DNA from: Rhodoferax sp. U11-2br
GTDB taxonomy: Bacteria > Pseudomonadota > Gammaproteobacteria > Burkholderiales > Burkholderiaceae_C
Direction of reading: 5' to 3'
Assembly (NCBI RefSeq): GCF_018619435.1
Contig: NZ_JAHFZF010000011.1
Span: forward strand, 1-64,000
DNA: 64,000 nt
The stretch's first letter is position 1. Each line of letters begins with the position of its first letter. Shown in pieces: positions 1 to 7,859 of this stretch. The translations under genes and the position numbers were made by a program. The notes beneath the pieces are model-generated. The model did no database searches. It was not told the origin of the DNA and worked only from the letters and a program-made list of their open reading frames with translations.

Positions 1-2
1 GC

Positions 3-77
3 GCCCCGGCCTGGCCCGCCCACCCGGCCTGGATGGCGCAGTTCCTGGCCCTGCTGGGCACCCGGATCACGCCCTAA
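3..77 (+). CDS. C-terminal tail of a truncated upstream gene
   Basis: An open frame enters from the window edge and ends at a TAA after the residues LLGTRITP. Only about 24 codons are visible, with alternating Ala, Pro and Trp followed by a hydrophobic stretch (MAQFLALLGTRITP). Nothing here identifies a family. It is called because the frame is open to the edge and the next gene on this strand begins 136 bases later; it could also be a chance open frame. Confidence 0.4.
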   Translation, partial: APAWPAHPAWMAQFLALLGTRITP

Positions 78-213
78 AACACACCCAGGGGTTGCCGTCT
101 GCCAGTGGCTGAAAACAGGCACCACCTGCCTGGGCTGCCCCTGGTTTGCCCGGATTGACGCCCACCCACACGGTCGGCATGCTGGCCCGTGCCACCACCT
201 CTCGGAGTCGCCC

Positions 214-609
214 ATGTGCCAGGTCTTTGTCAGCGCTGATCCGCATCTGTACCAAAGTCGCGCACGCTCGGTGCGCCTGCACGGCGTGGCCACCAGCATC
301 CGCCTCGAAAACCTGTTCTGGAATGTGCTTGAGACCATCGCCCGGCGTGATGGTTTGGGTGTGCCGCAGCTGTGTACCAAACTCTACGACGAGCTGATCG
401 AGGCGCGCGGTGAGGTGGACAACTTTGCGTCGTTTCTGCGGGTGTGTTGCGGGCGCTACCTGGCGCTGCAACTCTCGGGCGGCATCCCGAGCGACGTGTC
501 GATCCCGATTGCCTGCCTGAACCCGCAGCGGGTGTTGGCCACAGAACACTGGCCGATGGCCATGCTGGCCGCCGTGCCTGCCAGCGCTGCCCAGGTGCGG
601 GCCGCCTAG
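214..609 (+). CDS. Ribbon-helix-helix domain protein
   Basis: 131 residues. The segment from about residue 18 to 80 (SVRLHGVATSIRLENLFWNVLE, then NFASFLRVCCGRYL) matches the ribbon-helix-helix family common in alpha- and betaproteobacteria (RHH_4 type), small dimeric proteins that usually bind operator DNA. The pattern SIRLE-x2-FW and the downstream L-x-SFLR-x2-C are the recognisable features. The start is supported by GGAG eight bases upstream. The gene is convergent with the PAS protein gene at 634. No target is evident; autoregulation is possible but no clear palindrome was seen in its upstream region. Confidence 0.75.
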   Translation: MCQVFVSADPHLYQSRARSVRLHGVATSIRLENLFWNVLETIARRDGLGVPQLCTKLYDELIEARGEVDNFASFLRVCCGRYLALQLSGGIPSDVSIPIACLNPQRVLATEHWPMAMLAAVPASAAQVRAA

Positions 610-633
610 ACCCAACACGAGACCTACGCGCGC

Positions 634-1089
634 TCAGCGCGGCGCGAGCCGGTGGCGCGGCGTGGTGTCGGTGTGGGTGATCAGCACGCCGGTATCCCCC
701 TCCCACAACACGGGTGTCACCGTCATGGTGAACCAGACTTGGGCGTCGGGAGTGTGGCAGGGGTAGGTCAGGCTAAAGGCCTCGATGTCGCCGGACAACA
801 CATCGCGAATGCCCTGCACCGCCCGGCTGGTGTGTTTGTGCGGGCTGTGGCCGCGTGAGGCCAGCTCCAGGTCACTGAAGGCCTGCGTCGGCGTTCCTGG
901 GTCGGGCTGCGGGCCAAAAGTCAGGCTGTATTGCTGCCAGGCCAGGTTGGTCATCACGATCTTGCCTTGTGCATCCAGCACCACCGCTTCGTCGGACAAG
1001 CCGTCCAGCATGGCGCGCAAGATTGCCTTGGGGTCTTGGTGCTTGTCCGCAGCAGGCGGAACGTTGACGTCAGAAACCGGTATTTTCAC
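634..1089 (-). CDS. Single PAS-domain protein
   Basis: 151 residues from a GTG start. Residues about 25-135 read as one PAS fold: ILRAMLDGLSDEAVVLDAQGKIVMTNLAWQQY is the typical N-terminal cap and first strands, and the C-terminal strands end in TVTPVLWEGDTGVLITHTDTT. No kinase, GGDEF, HTH or transmembrane segment follows, so it is a stand-alone sensor or a protein-interaction module with unknown output. It lies downstream of cnoX on the same strand, 131 bases away, so it may have its own promoter. Ligand unknown. Confidence 0.7.
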   Translation of the reverse strand: MKIPVSDVNVPPAADKHQDPKAILRAMLDGLSDEAVVLDAQGKIVMTNLAWQQYSLTFGPQPDPGTPTQAFSDLELASRGHSPHKHTSRAVQGIRDVLSGDIEAFSLTYPCHTPDAQVWFTMTVTPVLWEGDTGVLITHTDTTPRHRLAPR

Positions 1090-1220
1090 GACAGATGCCC
1101 TTTACGGGTGACTCAACCCGAGTTCATTCTATCGACCGAATATGTACGCCAGCTGACGTGCGGGCGCGGCCTGCTTGAGCACACGGGGTGGCCCGGCAAG
1201 CCCCCCCTCCCCGCAGCGTA

Positions 1221-2177
1221 TCAGTTGAGCATCATGCTCAGGCGTCGGCGGTAGGTCGAGACCAGGGCGGCCTGCGGGTCTTCGGGGGCGGCCACCTTGC
1301 CCAGCACCTCGATGCTGGGGGCGGTTTTCCCCGGCGCCGGTGCGGCGGTTTTGGGTTTGGGCGGGGTGAGCAATTCCAGGATCGCCACCATGGCCTTGCG
1401 CGGGGCCTCGTCAGCCCACTTCTTGTCACGCATGATGATTTCCAGCAGCTCATCCATGGCGGCGGTCCATTCACCCACCGCCATCAACAACCTGGCTTTG
1501 GCAAAACGGATGTCAAAGTCACGCTTGTTGGCAGCAATCCGTTCGTCAAACTGCGCCTCATCCCACATCGCATAAGGGCTGGTAGCTATGAATTTGATGG
1601 CATTGAGCCACTGAGACAGGGCTTCAAAACGCAGCTTGCGCGGGATCTCGGCCAGCTTGGGCGCCAGCGCGGCCTCGGCCTCCTCGTGGCCACCGAGCTG
1701 GATCAGCAAACGCACATAGTCGTAGCGGGTGTCGTCGTTGCCGGGGTCAGCGGCCAGTGCATCACCCAGTTTTTCGAGCGCGGCCTGGGCGTCGCCCGAC
1801 TCCAGCAGCGCCATGGCTTCGTCGGCCTCGGCCTCGCCAATTTCTTCTGCTTCGCTGGGCAGGTGTTTGTCCAGAAAGGCCTTGATCTGGGCCGGCGTTT
1901 GTGCGCCGGTGAAACCGTCGACCGGTTTGCCTCCCGACATCAGGATGCAGGTCGGGATGCTGCGGATGCCAAAAGCCCCGGCCAGCTGCTGCTCGTCGTC
2001 GGCGTTGATCTTGGCCAGCGTGAAGCGGCCCTGGTAGTCCTCTTCAAGCTGCTCCAGCGCCGGCCCCATGGTCTTGCACGGGCCGCACCAGGGTGCCCAG
2101 AAGTCGATCAGGATCGGCTGGGTCATGGAGGCGGCAATCACCTCGGTTTCGAAGTTTTGCAGGGTAATTTCAATCAT
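1221..2177 (-). CDS. cnoX: Thioredoxin/TPR chaperone-holdase CnoX-like
   Basis: 318 residues. The N-terminal thioredoxin domain (about 1-110) carries WAPWCGPCK at about residues 28-36, the redox-active CGPC found in betaproteobacterial members, while the E. coli protein has lost this motif. The second half is helical with TPR-like repeats (EADEAMALLESGDAQAALEKL and following). The family protects substrates such as EF-Tu and GroEL clients from aggregation and overoxidation. It is divergent from purE. Around residues 195-205 the peptide IKFIATSPYA is encoded by an arm of the local palindromic repeat (bases 1572-1598), an in-frame invasion of the coding sequence. Confidence 0.88.
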   Translation of the reverse strand: MIEITLQNFETEVIAASMTQPILIDFWAPWCGPCKTMGPALEQLEEDYQGRFTLAKINADDEQQLAGAFGIRSIPTCILMSGGKPVDGFTGAQTPAQIKAFLDKHLPSEAEEIGEAEADEAMALLESGDAQAALEKLGDALAADPGNDDTRYDYVRLLIQLGGHEEAEAALAPKLAEIPRKLRFEALSQWLNAIKFIATSPYAMWDEAQFDERIAANKRDFDIRFAKARLLMAVGEWTAAMDELLEIIMRDKKWADEAPRKAMVAILELLTPPKPKTAAPAPGKTAPSIEVLGKVAAPEDPQAALVSTYRRRLSMMLN

Positions 2178-2226
2178 GGCGGTGGGGGGCTTGGGGGTTG
2201 AACGGGGTCAAACGTAAAATTCGGGG

Positions 2227-2721
2227 ATGAAAAACATCCAAATCGGTGTGCTCATGGGTTCCAGCTCGGATTGGGACACCATGCAACACGCAGTCCATAT
2301 TCTCCAACAGTTCGGCATCCCGCACGAGTATCAAGTGGTGTCAGCCCACAGGATGCCTGATGACATGTTTGCCTACGCGCAAAACGCTGTGGGCCGCGGT
2401 TTGAAAGCCATCATCGCCGGTGCCGGCGGTGCGGCGCACCTGCCGGGCATGCTGGCGGCAAAAACCACGGTGCCGGTGCTCGGTGTGCCGGTGGCCTCCA
2501 AACACCTCAGTGGGGTGGACTCCTTGCACAGCATCGTGCAGATGCCCAAGGGCATTCCGGTGGCCACCTTTGCCATCGGCGCTGCGGGGGCGGCCAACGC
2601 CGCGCTGTTTGCGGTGGCCATGCTGGCCAACAACGACATCGTGCTGCGCGCCCGGCTGGAGGATTTCCGCGCCGAACAAACCCAGACGGCGCGCGACATG
2701 ACGCTGCCGCCCACACCATGA
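2227..2721 (+). CDS. purE: N5-carboxyaminoimidazole ribonucleotide mutase
   Basis: 164 residues, the usual length for class I PurE. The N-terminal [14 protein letters not shown] is the signature nucleotide-binding loop, followed by [14 protein letters not shown] and [15 protein letters not shown]. The enzyme moves the carboxyl group of N5-CAIR to C4, giving CAIR in purine synthesis. Its stop codon overlaps the purK start by four bases, so translational coupling is expected, and PurK supplies its substrate. It is the first gene of purE-purK-tsaC. Confidence 0.97.
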   Translation: MKNIQIGVLMGSSSDWDTMQHAVHILQQFGIPHEYQVVSAHRMPDDMFAYAQNAVGRGLKAIIAGAGGAAHLPGMLAAKTTVPVLGVPVASKHLSGVDSLHSIVQMPKGIPVATFAIGAAGAANAALFAVAMLANNDIVLRARLEDFRAEQTQTARDMTLPPTP

Positions 2722-3923
2722 GCCAGCCCCATTGTTTGCCGGGCAGCACCGGCTGGAGTGACAGCGGACAACCCGCCACCCTGGGGGTAATGGGTGGCGG
2801 CCAGCTCGGGCGCATGTTTGTGCACGCGGCCCAGAGCATGGGGTATTTCACTGTGGTGCTCGACCCCGACACCAGCAGCCCGGCCGGGCTGGTGAGCCAC
2901 CAGCACATCCAGCGGGATTACTTGGACACGCAGGGCCTGGCACAGCTGGTGCAACACTGTGCGGCCGTCACCACCGAGTTCGAGAACGTGCCCGCCGCCG
3001 CCCTGGCCACCCTGGCCGCGACCCGGCCCACCGCGCCAAACGCCGAGGCAGTGGCGATTGCGCAGGACCGCATCCAGGAAAAAACCCACTTGGCACGCAG
3101 CGGGGTGCCGGTGGCGCCTTATGCGGTGATCGAGAACGCGGCCGACCTGGCGACGGTGGCTGACACCCTGCTGCCCGGTATTTTGAAAACCGCACGCCTG
3201 GGTTACGACGGCAAGGGCCAGCTGCGTGTGAGCAGCCGGGCCGAGTTGGCCAGCGCCTGGGACGCCCTCAAACAAGTGCCCTGTGTGCTGGAGCAGATGC
3301 TGCCGCTGGCCGACGAGTGTTCGGTGATCGTGGCGCGTGGCTGGGATGGCACTTGTGTCCACTTTGCACCGCAGCGCAACCTGCACCGCCAGGGCATTCT
3401 GGCGGTGACCCAGGCTTATGAAGGCAATCTGCCTTCAACCCTTGTTGACAAAGCGGTAGAAGCTACCAAAAAAATAGCTGATGAGCTGAACTATGTGGGT
3501 GTGTTGTGTGTCGAGTTTTTTGTGCTGGCCGAGGGTTCGCCCGAATCTGCCGCGCTCGGTGGCCTGGTGGTCAACGAGATGGCACCGCGGCCGCACAACA
3601 GTGGCCACTACACGCTCGACGCTTGTGACCAGTCGCAGTTTGACCTGCAGGTGCGCACCCTGGCCGGTTTGCCGCTGGTGCAGCCACGCCACCACAGCGC
3701 TGCTGTGATGCTCAACCTCCTCGGGGACCTGTGGGTCAACGGAACCATCCCGCCCTGGGATGCGGTGCTGGCCTTGCCCGGGGTGCATTTGCACCTGTAC
3801 GGCAAGCTGCAGGCCAAACCGGGCCGCAAGATGGGCCACCTGACAGTGACCGCTGCAACGGCGGCTGAGGCCAATGCGGTGGCCTTGGAGGCGGCCCGCC
3901 TGCTGGGGATCGATGCATTTTGA
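2718..3923 (+). CDS. purK: N5-carboxyaminoimidazole ribonucleotide synthase
   Basis: 401 residues, ATP-grasp fold. An N-terminal Rossmann-like motif [18 protein letters not shown] is followed by the ATP-grasp region ([20 protein letters not shown]) and the metal-binding [15 protein letters not shown]. It makes N5-CAIR from AIR, bicarbonate and ATP. It overlaps purE by four bases and tsaC by eleven. Bases 3433-3482 (within [17 protein letters not shown]) vaguely resemble the local palindromic repeat, but this is a conserved part of PurK, so the resemblance is probably coincidental. Confidence 0.97.
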   Translation: MSQPHCLPGSTGWSDSGQPATLGVMGGGQLGRMFVHAAQSMGYFTVVLDPDTSSPAGLVSHQHIQRDYLDTQGLAQLVQHCAAVTTEFENVPAAALATLAATRPTAPNAEAVAIAQDRIQEKTHLARSGVPVAPYAVIENAADLATVADTLLPGILKTARLGYDGKGQLRVSSRAELASAWDALKQVPCVLEQMLPLADECSVIVARGWDGTCVHFAPQRNLHRQGILAVTQAYEGNLPSTLVDKAVEATKKIADELNYVGVLCVEFFVLAEGSPESAALGGLVVNEMAPRPHNSGHYTLDACDQSQFDLQVRTLAGLPLVQPRHHSAAVMLNLLGDLWVNGTIPPWDAVLALPGVHLHLYGKLQAKPGRKMGHLTVTAATAAEANAVALEAARLLGIDAF

Positions 3924-4962
3924 AGCGACTCCAGAGGACAAGGGGGCGCCTGTGATCCTGCCCGGCAACAACGCACCATCTATAGCAGAAGCAGCAGACA
4001 GCATCAGGTCTGGCAGGCTGTTGGGCTTGCCTACCGAGACGGTCTATGGGCTGGCGGCCGACGCCGACAGCGACGACGCCGTGGCGCAGATTTTTGTCGC
4101 CAAAGGCCGCCCGGCCGACCACCCGCTGATCGTGCATGTGGCCGATGCGCACGCCGTGGCCCATTACGCGTCGGACATCCCAGAGTTTGCTCACAAACTC
4201 ATGGCGGCCTTCTGGCCCGGCCCGTTGACCCTGATCCTGCCGCGCCAACCCGGTGTGGCCCAGGCCGCCGCCGGTGGCAACCCCACGGTGGGCCTGCGTT
4301 GTCCGTCGCACCCGGTGGCGGTGGCGCTGTTGCAAGCCTGCGCGGCACAAGGGGTGTGGGGTGTGGCTGCACCCAGTGCCAACAAGTTTGGCCGCGTCAG
4401 CCCCACCACCGCAGCCCATGTGGCGGGTGAGTTTGGGGAGGATCTGCTGATTCTGGACGGTGGCGCCTGCAGCGTGGGCATCGAGTCCACCATCATTGAC
4501 TGCAGCCGGGGCCAGCCGGTGCTGCTGCGCCCGGGCGCCATCACGCCGGAACAGGTACAAGCGGTTTGCGGCCTCAAAGTGCTCCAAAAAGAAGAGCTAT
4601 CAACCCTTGATAAACAAGCGCCCAAGGCCTCTGGCACCTTGGAATCACACTATGCACCCCGCGCCCGTGTGCGCCTGATGGACGCGGCGGCGATGGACCA
4701 AGGCGCCCCCTTGATGCTGGCTGAGGCGAGTTCTGCGACTGGCCCGGTGCTGGGCATCTGGTCCCACAAACCGCTGGCCTTGTCTCATACCCGCTGCCTG
4801 TGGCAGGCTATGCCGACTGATGCGGCGCAGGCGGCCCAGCAGCTGTTTGCCACGCTGCGTGCGCTGGATGCCCAGGGGGTGTCTCAGATCTGGGTGCAGA
4901 CCCCACCGGCCACGCCCGAGTGGGACGGTGTGCGCGACCGGCTGCAGCGCGCCGCGTATTGA
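3913..4962 (+). CDS. tsaC: L-threonylcarbamoyladenylate synthase, long Sua5 type
   Basis: 349 residues. The TsaC/YrdC domain spans about residues 20-215, with SGRLLGLPTETVYGLAADA, KGRPADHPLIVHV and GVAAPSANKFGRVSPTTAAHV. A linker then leads to a C-terminal Sua5 domain starting near LESHYAPRARVRL. It makes the threonylcarbamoyl-AMP used for t6A37 in tRNA; the partner tsaB is at 13347. The ATG at 3913 was chosen because it overlaps the end of purK; GTG at 3952 is an alternative. The linker bases 4590-4625 (GAGCTATCAACCCTTGATAA) resemble the palindromic repeat family and may be an insertion. Confidence 0.93.
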   Translation: MHFEATPEDKGAPVILPGNNAPSIAEAADSIRSGRLLGLPTETVYGLAADADSDDAVAQIFVAKGRPADHPLIVHVADAHAVAHYASDIPEFAHKLMAAFWPGPLTLILPRQPGVAQAAAGGNPTVGLRCPSHPVAVALLQACAAQGVWGVAAPSANKFGRVSPTTAAHVAGEFGEDLLILDGGACSVGIESTIIDCSRGQPVLLRPGAITPEQVQAVCGLKVLQKEELSTLDKQAPKASGTLESHYAPRARVRLMDAAAMDQGAPLMLAEASSATGPVLGIWSHKPLALSHTRCLWQAMPTDAAQAAQQLFATLRALDAQGVSQIWVQTPPATPEWDGVRDRLQRAAY

Positions 4963-4978
4963 GCGCCAGCGGCGCTCA
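4960..4978. terminator. Bidirectional hairpin between tsaC and the SemiSWEET gene
   Basis: TGAGCGCC, a three-base loop, then GGCGCTCA: a perfect eight-base inverted repeat that contains or abuts the stop codons of both convergent genes. No T-run is present on either side, so intrinsic termination efficiency is uncertain. Confidence 0.5.
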
Positions 4979-5230
4979 GCGGTAGCGCAGCTTCATCCCC
5001 AGAATCGCCGCTGCCAGCGACACCGTGATGGCGTTGGAGATCACGATCGGCCAGGCGTCCATCAGCAGGCCATACACCAGCCAACACGCCACACCGGTGG
5101 TGAACACGGTGTACATGCCCAGCGAAATGCCGCTGACATCTTTGGTGCGGAAGGTGTGCCAGGCCTGGGGTAAAAAACTGATGGTGGTCAGCGTGGCGGC
5201 GACCGAGCCAATGATGTCAATCAAAGTCAT
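4976..5230 (-). CDS. SemiSWEET-type small sugar transporter
   Basis: 84 residues with three predicted membrane helices (about 4-24, 36-56 and 62-80), the architecture of a SemiSWEET half-transporter that works as a dimer. The PQ motif sits in SFLPQAWHTFRTKDVSGIS, the conserved loop after helix 1. Members move sugars across the inner membrane; the substrate here cannot be told from sequence. It lies between tsaC (convergent) and dacB (upstream on the same strand, 65-base gap). Confidence 0.85.
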   Translation of the reverse strand: MTLIDIIGSVAATLTTISFLPQAWHTFRTKDVSGISLGMYTVFTTGVACWLVYGLLMDAWPIVISNAITVSLAAAILGMKLRYR

Positions 5231-5295
5231 GGGAATGGGGCTGAGGGGAAAACCCGATTGTCGGTCAAGCCAGCGCTCATTTGGGGCCGCTCCGG

Positions 5296-6789
5296 TCAGC
5301 GGCCCAGGGCATTTGTGCCCGAGGTATTGGCCTCAGCAGCCGCCCAGTCCACCACCGCCTCCAGCACCGACCGTGCGGCGGCCGCATTGGGGTGGTTGAC
5401 GATGGCCACCAGCGTCAGGTGGCGGCCTTGGCTGCCATGCACATACCCGGCCACGGCCTGCACATCACGCAGGCTACCGGTTTTGAGGTGGGCACTGGCC
5501 AGGGCCGCACGGCTGCGTTTGAGGGTGCCATCCAAGCCCACCAGCGGCAACGAGGCCATCAGCTCAGGCATGTAGGGCGACAGGTACGCCACCTGCAGCA
5601 TCCGGCCCAGAGCGGCGGCGCTGATGCGTGCCTGGCGCGACAGCCCGGCGCCGTTCTCGATTTGCGGCACCGGCAGCGCCTGGGTGGCCGTGCCAGCCAG
5701 CGCAATGCGGCGTTGCCACCAGCCCCGCAGCACCTCACGCGCGCTCTCAAAGCTGGCCGGGCTGCTTGCGTCGGTATTGCGCGCCAGTGTCAAAAACAGC
5801 TGCTGCGCCATCACGTTGTTGCTGAACTTGTTGATGTCGCGGATCACCTCGGCCAGGGTGGGTGAACTCACCCAAAAACTCGGGCTGGTGGCCGGGACGC
5901 GGCCATCCAACACACGGCCATCGAGCTTGCCACCCTGGTTGCGCCACAGGCCTTCGATCGCGCGGGCGGCGTAGCTGGGTGGGTCGATGTAGGCCACCGG
6001 CCAAAGTTTCTCACCACAGCCCATCGGGTAACCGCCCGCCAAACGGATGCGGGCCGGGTCAGAAAAATCCGCTAACAGACCACCACGGTAGTCCCCGCAG
6101 CCGTCTGCGCTGGCACTGCTGAGCAGCGGCACGCTGCTGGGCATCTGTACCCCGGCCAGCGGCGGGTCGATCTGCACCCGTGCCACCCGGTTGGCCGGGT
6201 CGGGGGTGAAGGTCATCAGGATCGACTTGAAGTTGACCAGCAGCGCCTCGGGGCTGGCGTTGTAGGGGCGCAGCGGCTCACCGTCAAAGTCGCCCGGCTG
6301 GCTGGTGGGTGGTGCAAAAGCGCTGCGGTCGAGCACGATGTCACCCGCAATCCGCTGCACCCCCAGGCCCTGCACCCGGCGCAGCAGCAGCCAGAGTTTT
6401 TCGAGCGTCAGCGCCGGGTCACCCTGGCCCGCGATCACCAGATTGCCCTTGAGCACACCGTTGACCACCGGGCCATCCAGCCAGACCGGGGTGCGCCAGG
6501 TGTAGGCCGGGCCGAGCAGGTCCAGCGCGGCCGTGGTGGTCACCAGTTTCATGACCGAGGCCGGGTTGACCAGCACCTCGGCCCGGTAACTCAGGCGCGG
6601 TGCGGAGAGGCCATTGGCGTCCACCACCAGCAAGCTGATGGCGTCCAACGGCAGCTGCGCACGTGCCAGGGCGCTGCTGATCGACTCGGGCAGCGCCTGG
6701 GCGCTGGCGGCCAGAGCGCTGAGGCAAAACCAGAGTGGCAACAGGCAGCGGGCCAGGTGGTGACGGTGGGGAAAGGGTGGTCGGGTCAT
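5296..6789 (-). CDS. dacB: D-alanyl-D-alanine carboxypeptidase/endopeptidase (PBP4 type)
   Basis: 497 residues with an N-terminal signal peptide (LARCLLPLWFCLSALAASAQA), so periplasmic. Serine-peptidase S13 motifs are present: SVMK (SxxK, in NPASVMKLVTT), SNN (SxN, in KFSNNVMAQQLF) and KTG (in AHLKTGSLRDVQA). The family trims and cleaves peptidoglycan crosslinks. The ATG at 6789 was chosen because the signal peptide follows directly; a longer frame to 6981 would run into the divergent EamA gene. Only 34 bases separate the two divergent starts, and they hold a perfect palindrome. Confidence 0.95.
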   Translation of the reverse strand: MTRPPFPHRHHLARCLLPLWFCLSALAASAQALPESISSALARAQLPLDAISLLVVDANGLSAPRLSYRAEVLVNPASVMKLVTTTAALDLLGPAYTWRTPVWLDGPVVNGVLKGNLVIAGQGDPALTLEKLWLLLRRVQGLGVQRIAGDIVLDRSAFAPPTSQPGDFDGEPLRPYNASPEALLVNFKSILMTFTPDPANRVARVQIDPPLAGVQMPSSVPLLSSASADGCGDYRGGLLADFSDPARIRLAGGYPMGCGEKLWPVAYIDPPSYAARAIEGLWRNQGGKLDGRVLDGRVPATSPSFWVSSPTLAEVIRDINKFSNNVMAQQLFLTLARNTDASSPASFESAREVLRGWWQRRIALAGTATQALPVPQIENGAGLSRQARISAAALGRMLQVAYLSPYMPELMASLPLVGLDGTLKRSRAALASAHLKTGSLRDVQAVAGYVHGSQGRHLTLVAIVNHPNAAAARSVLEAVVDWAAAEANTSGTNALGR

Positions 6790-6795
6790 GGCCAG

Positions 6796-6816
6796 ATTAT
6801 CCGAGCCACGGATAAT
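6796..6816. promoter_or_regulatory. Palindrome in the dacB/EamA divergent spacer
   Basis: ATTATCCG, five bases, CGGATAAT: a perfect eight-base inverted repeat centred in the 34-base gap between the dacB and EamA starts. Such a short divergent region must hold promoter or operator elements for both genes, or their promoters lie within the neighbouring coding sequence. Operator identity is inferred from position only. Confidence 0.45.
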
Positions 6817-6823
6817 GCCGCTC

Positions 6824-7855
6824 ATGACCGATGCCCCCCACCCTCTTCTCGCCCGTTTTGCCCCCCGCACGGTGGGCATCGCTGCGGCCGTGATCACGGT
6901 GCTGATCTGGACCTCGTTCATTGTGATTGCACGGGCCTCCAACGACCCGGCGCGGGGTGGCCTGCTGACCCCGTTTGACATCGCCTACTGCCGCATTGTG
7001 GGCGCCAGCCTGATCCTGCTGCCCCTGGGGGCTTGGCTGGTGCACCAGGACCGCGCCCGTGGCATCCGGGGGGCGTCCTGGCTGCGGATCTCACCTTTGC
7101 CGGGTCACATCACCATCAAGACCGGTTTTTTTGGCGGCCTGCTCTACGCCTTGCTGGCCTACAGCGCCTTTGTGTATGCACCGGCGGTACATGCCTCTGT
7201 GCTGATGCCGGGCAGCCTGCCGCTGTGGACTGCCTTGCTGGCGATGTGGCTTCTGTCTGACCGGATCACGCCAGCGCGCGCTGCCGGTCTGGCGCTGATT
7301 GTGCTCGGCGACCTGCTGGTGGGTGGCCTGAGCCTGTTGCAGGTGTTTGAAGGCGGCTCGGTCTGGATCGGTGACCTGCTGTTCATGACAGCGGCCATGT
7401 GCTGGGCCTGTTACAGCGTGCTGGCGCGGCACTACCGACTGGACGCGGTGCGCGCCACCATCGCCATCACCACCTTTGCCTGTGTGGCCTATTTGCCGAT
7501 GTACACCGCGATGGCCTTGACCGGTGTGGTCAAGTCGCAGCTGTTCCATGCACCCTGGCGCGACCTGCTGTTTCAGGCGGCGTTTCAGGGCTGGGGCTCG
7601 GTGGTGATCTCGGGCGTGACCTTCACCCAGATGATCCGCCACTTTGGCCCGGTGCGCTCCACCATGATCACCGCCCTGGTGCCGGGGCTGTCGGCCCTGA
7701 GCGCAGTGCTGCTGCTCGGTGAACCACTGCACTGGAACCTGGCGGCAGGCCTGCTGCTGGTGACCGGCGGCATTTTGTTCGGGGTGCGTGCGGCTGCGCC
7801 GAACCTTTCTAAAAACATAGCTATGAAGCCAGTATACAAAAGGGCTGGAGGCTGA
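6824..7855 (+). CDS. EamA-family (drug/metabolite) transporter
   Basis: 343 residues with about ten hydrophobic helices in two EamA repeats (AAVITVLIWTSFIVIARAS at the start; GDLLFMTAAMCWACYSVLARHYR begins the second half). The family exports metabolites across the inner membrane; substrate unknown. ATG 6824 was taken as start, with ATG 6815 possible. The last 14 residues (KNIAMKPVYKRAGG) are encoded by a palindromic repeat copy at 7807-7855, so the C-terminus appears to have been rewritten by the element. It is convergent with the NACHT gene, with a four-base gap. Confidence 0.9.
   Translation: MTDAPHPLLARFAPRTVGIAAAVITVLIWTSFIVIARASNDPARGGLLTPFDIAYCRIVGASLILLPLGAWLVHQDRARGIRGASWLRISPLPGHITIKTGFFGGLLYALLAYSAFVYAPAVHASVLMPGSLPLWTALLAMWLLSDRITPARAAGLALIVLGDLLVGGLSLLQVFEGGSVWIGDLLFMTAAMCWACYSVLARHYRLDAVRATIAITTFACVAYLPMYTAMALTGVVKSQLFHAPWRDLLFQAAFQGWGSVVISGVTFTQMIRHFGPVRSTMITALVPGLSALSAVLLLGEPLHWNLAAGLLLVTGGILFGVRAAAPNLSKNIAMKPVYKRAGG
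7807..7855 (+). repeat. Palindromic repeat copy forming the 3' end of the EamA gene
   Basis: ACATAGCTATGAAGCC ... AAAAGGGCTGGAGGCTGATTT. The AGCTAT and AAGGGCTGGAGGC blocks match the intergenic copies elsewhere in the window. It supplies the last codons and the stop of the EamA gene. Confidence 0.6.
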
Positions 7856-7859
7856 TTTC

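Noticed and set aside
1188..2201. Long plus-strand open frame opposite cnoX (337 codons)
   Set aside because: It lies opposite a gene with clear thioredoxin and TPR motifs; its translation is compositionally odd (Gly/Arg/His-rich) with no motif. Typical shadow in GC-rich DNA.
3433..3482. Palindromic repeat copy inside purK
   Set aside because: Some word matches (CAACCCTTGTTGACAA, AAAAAATAGCTG), but the encoded segment aligns with the conserved PurK helix, so no insertion is needed.
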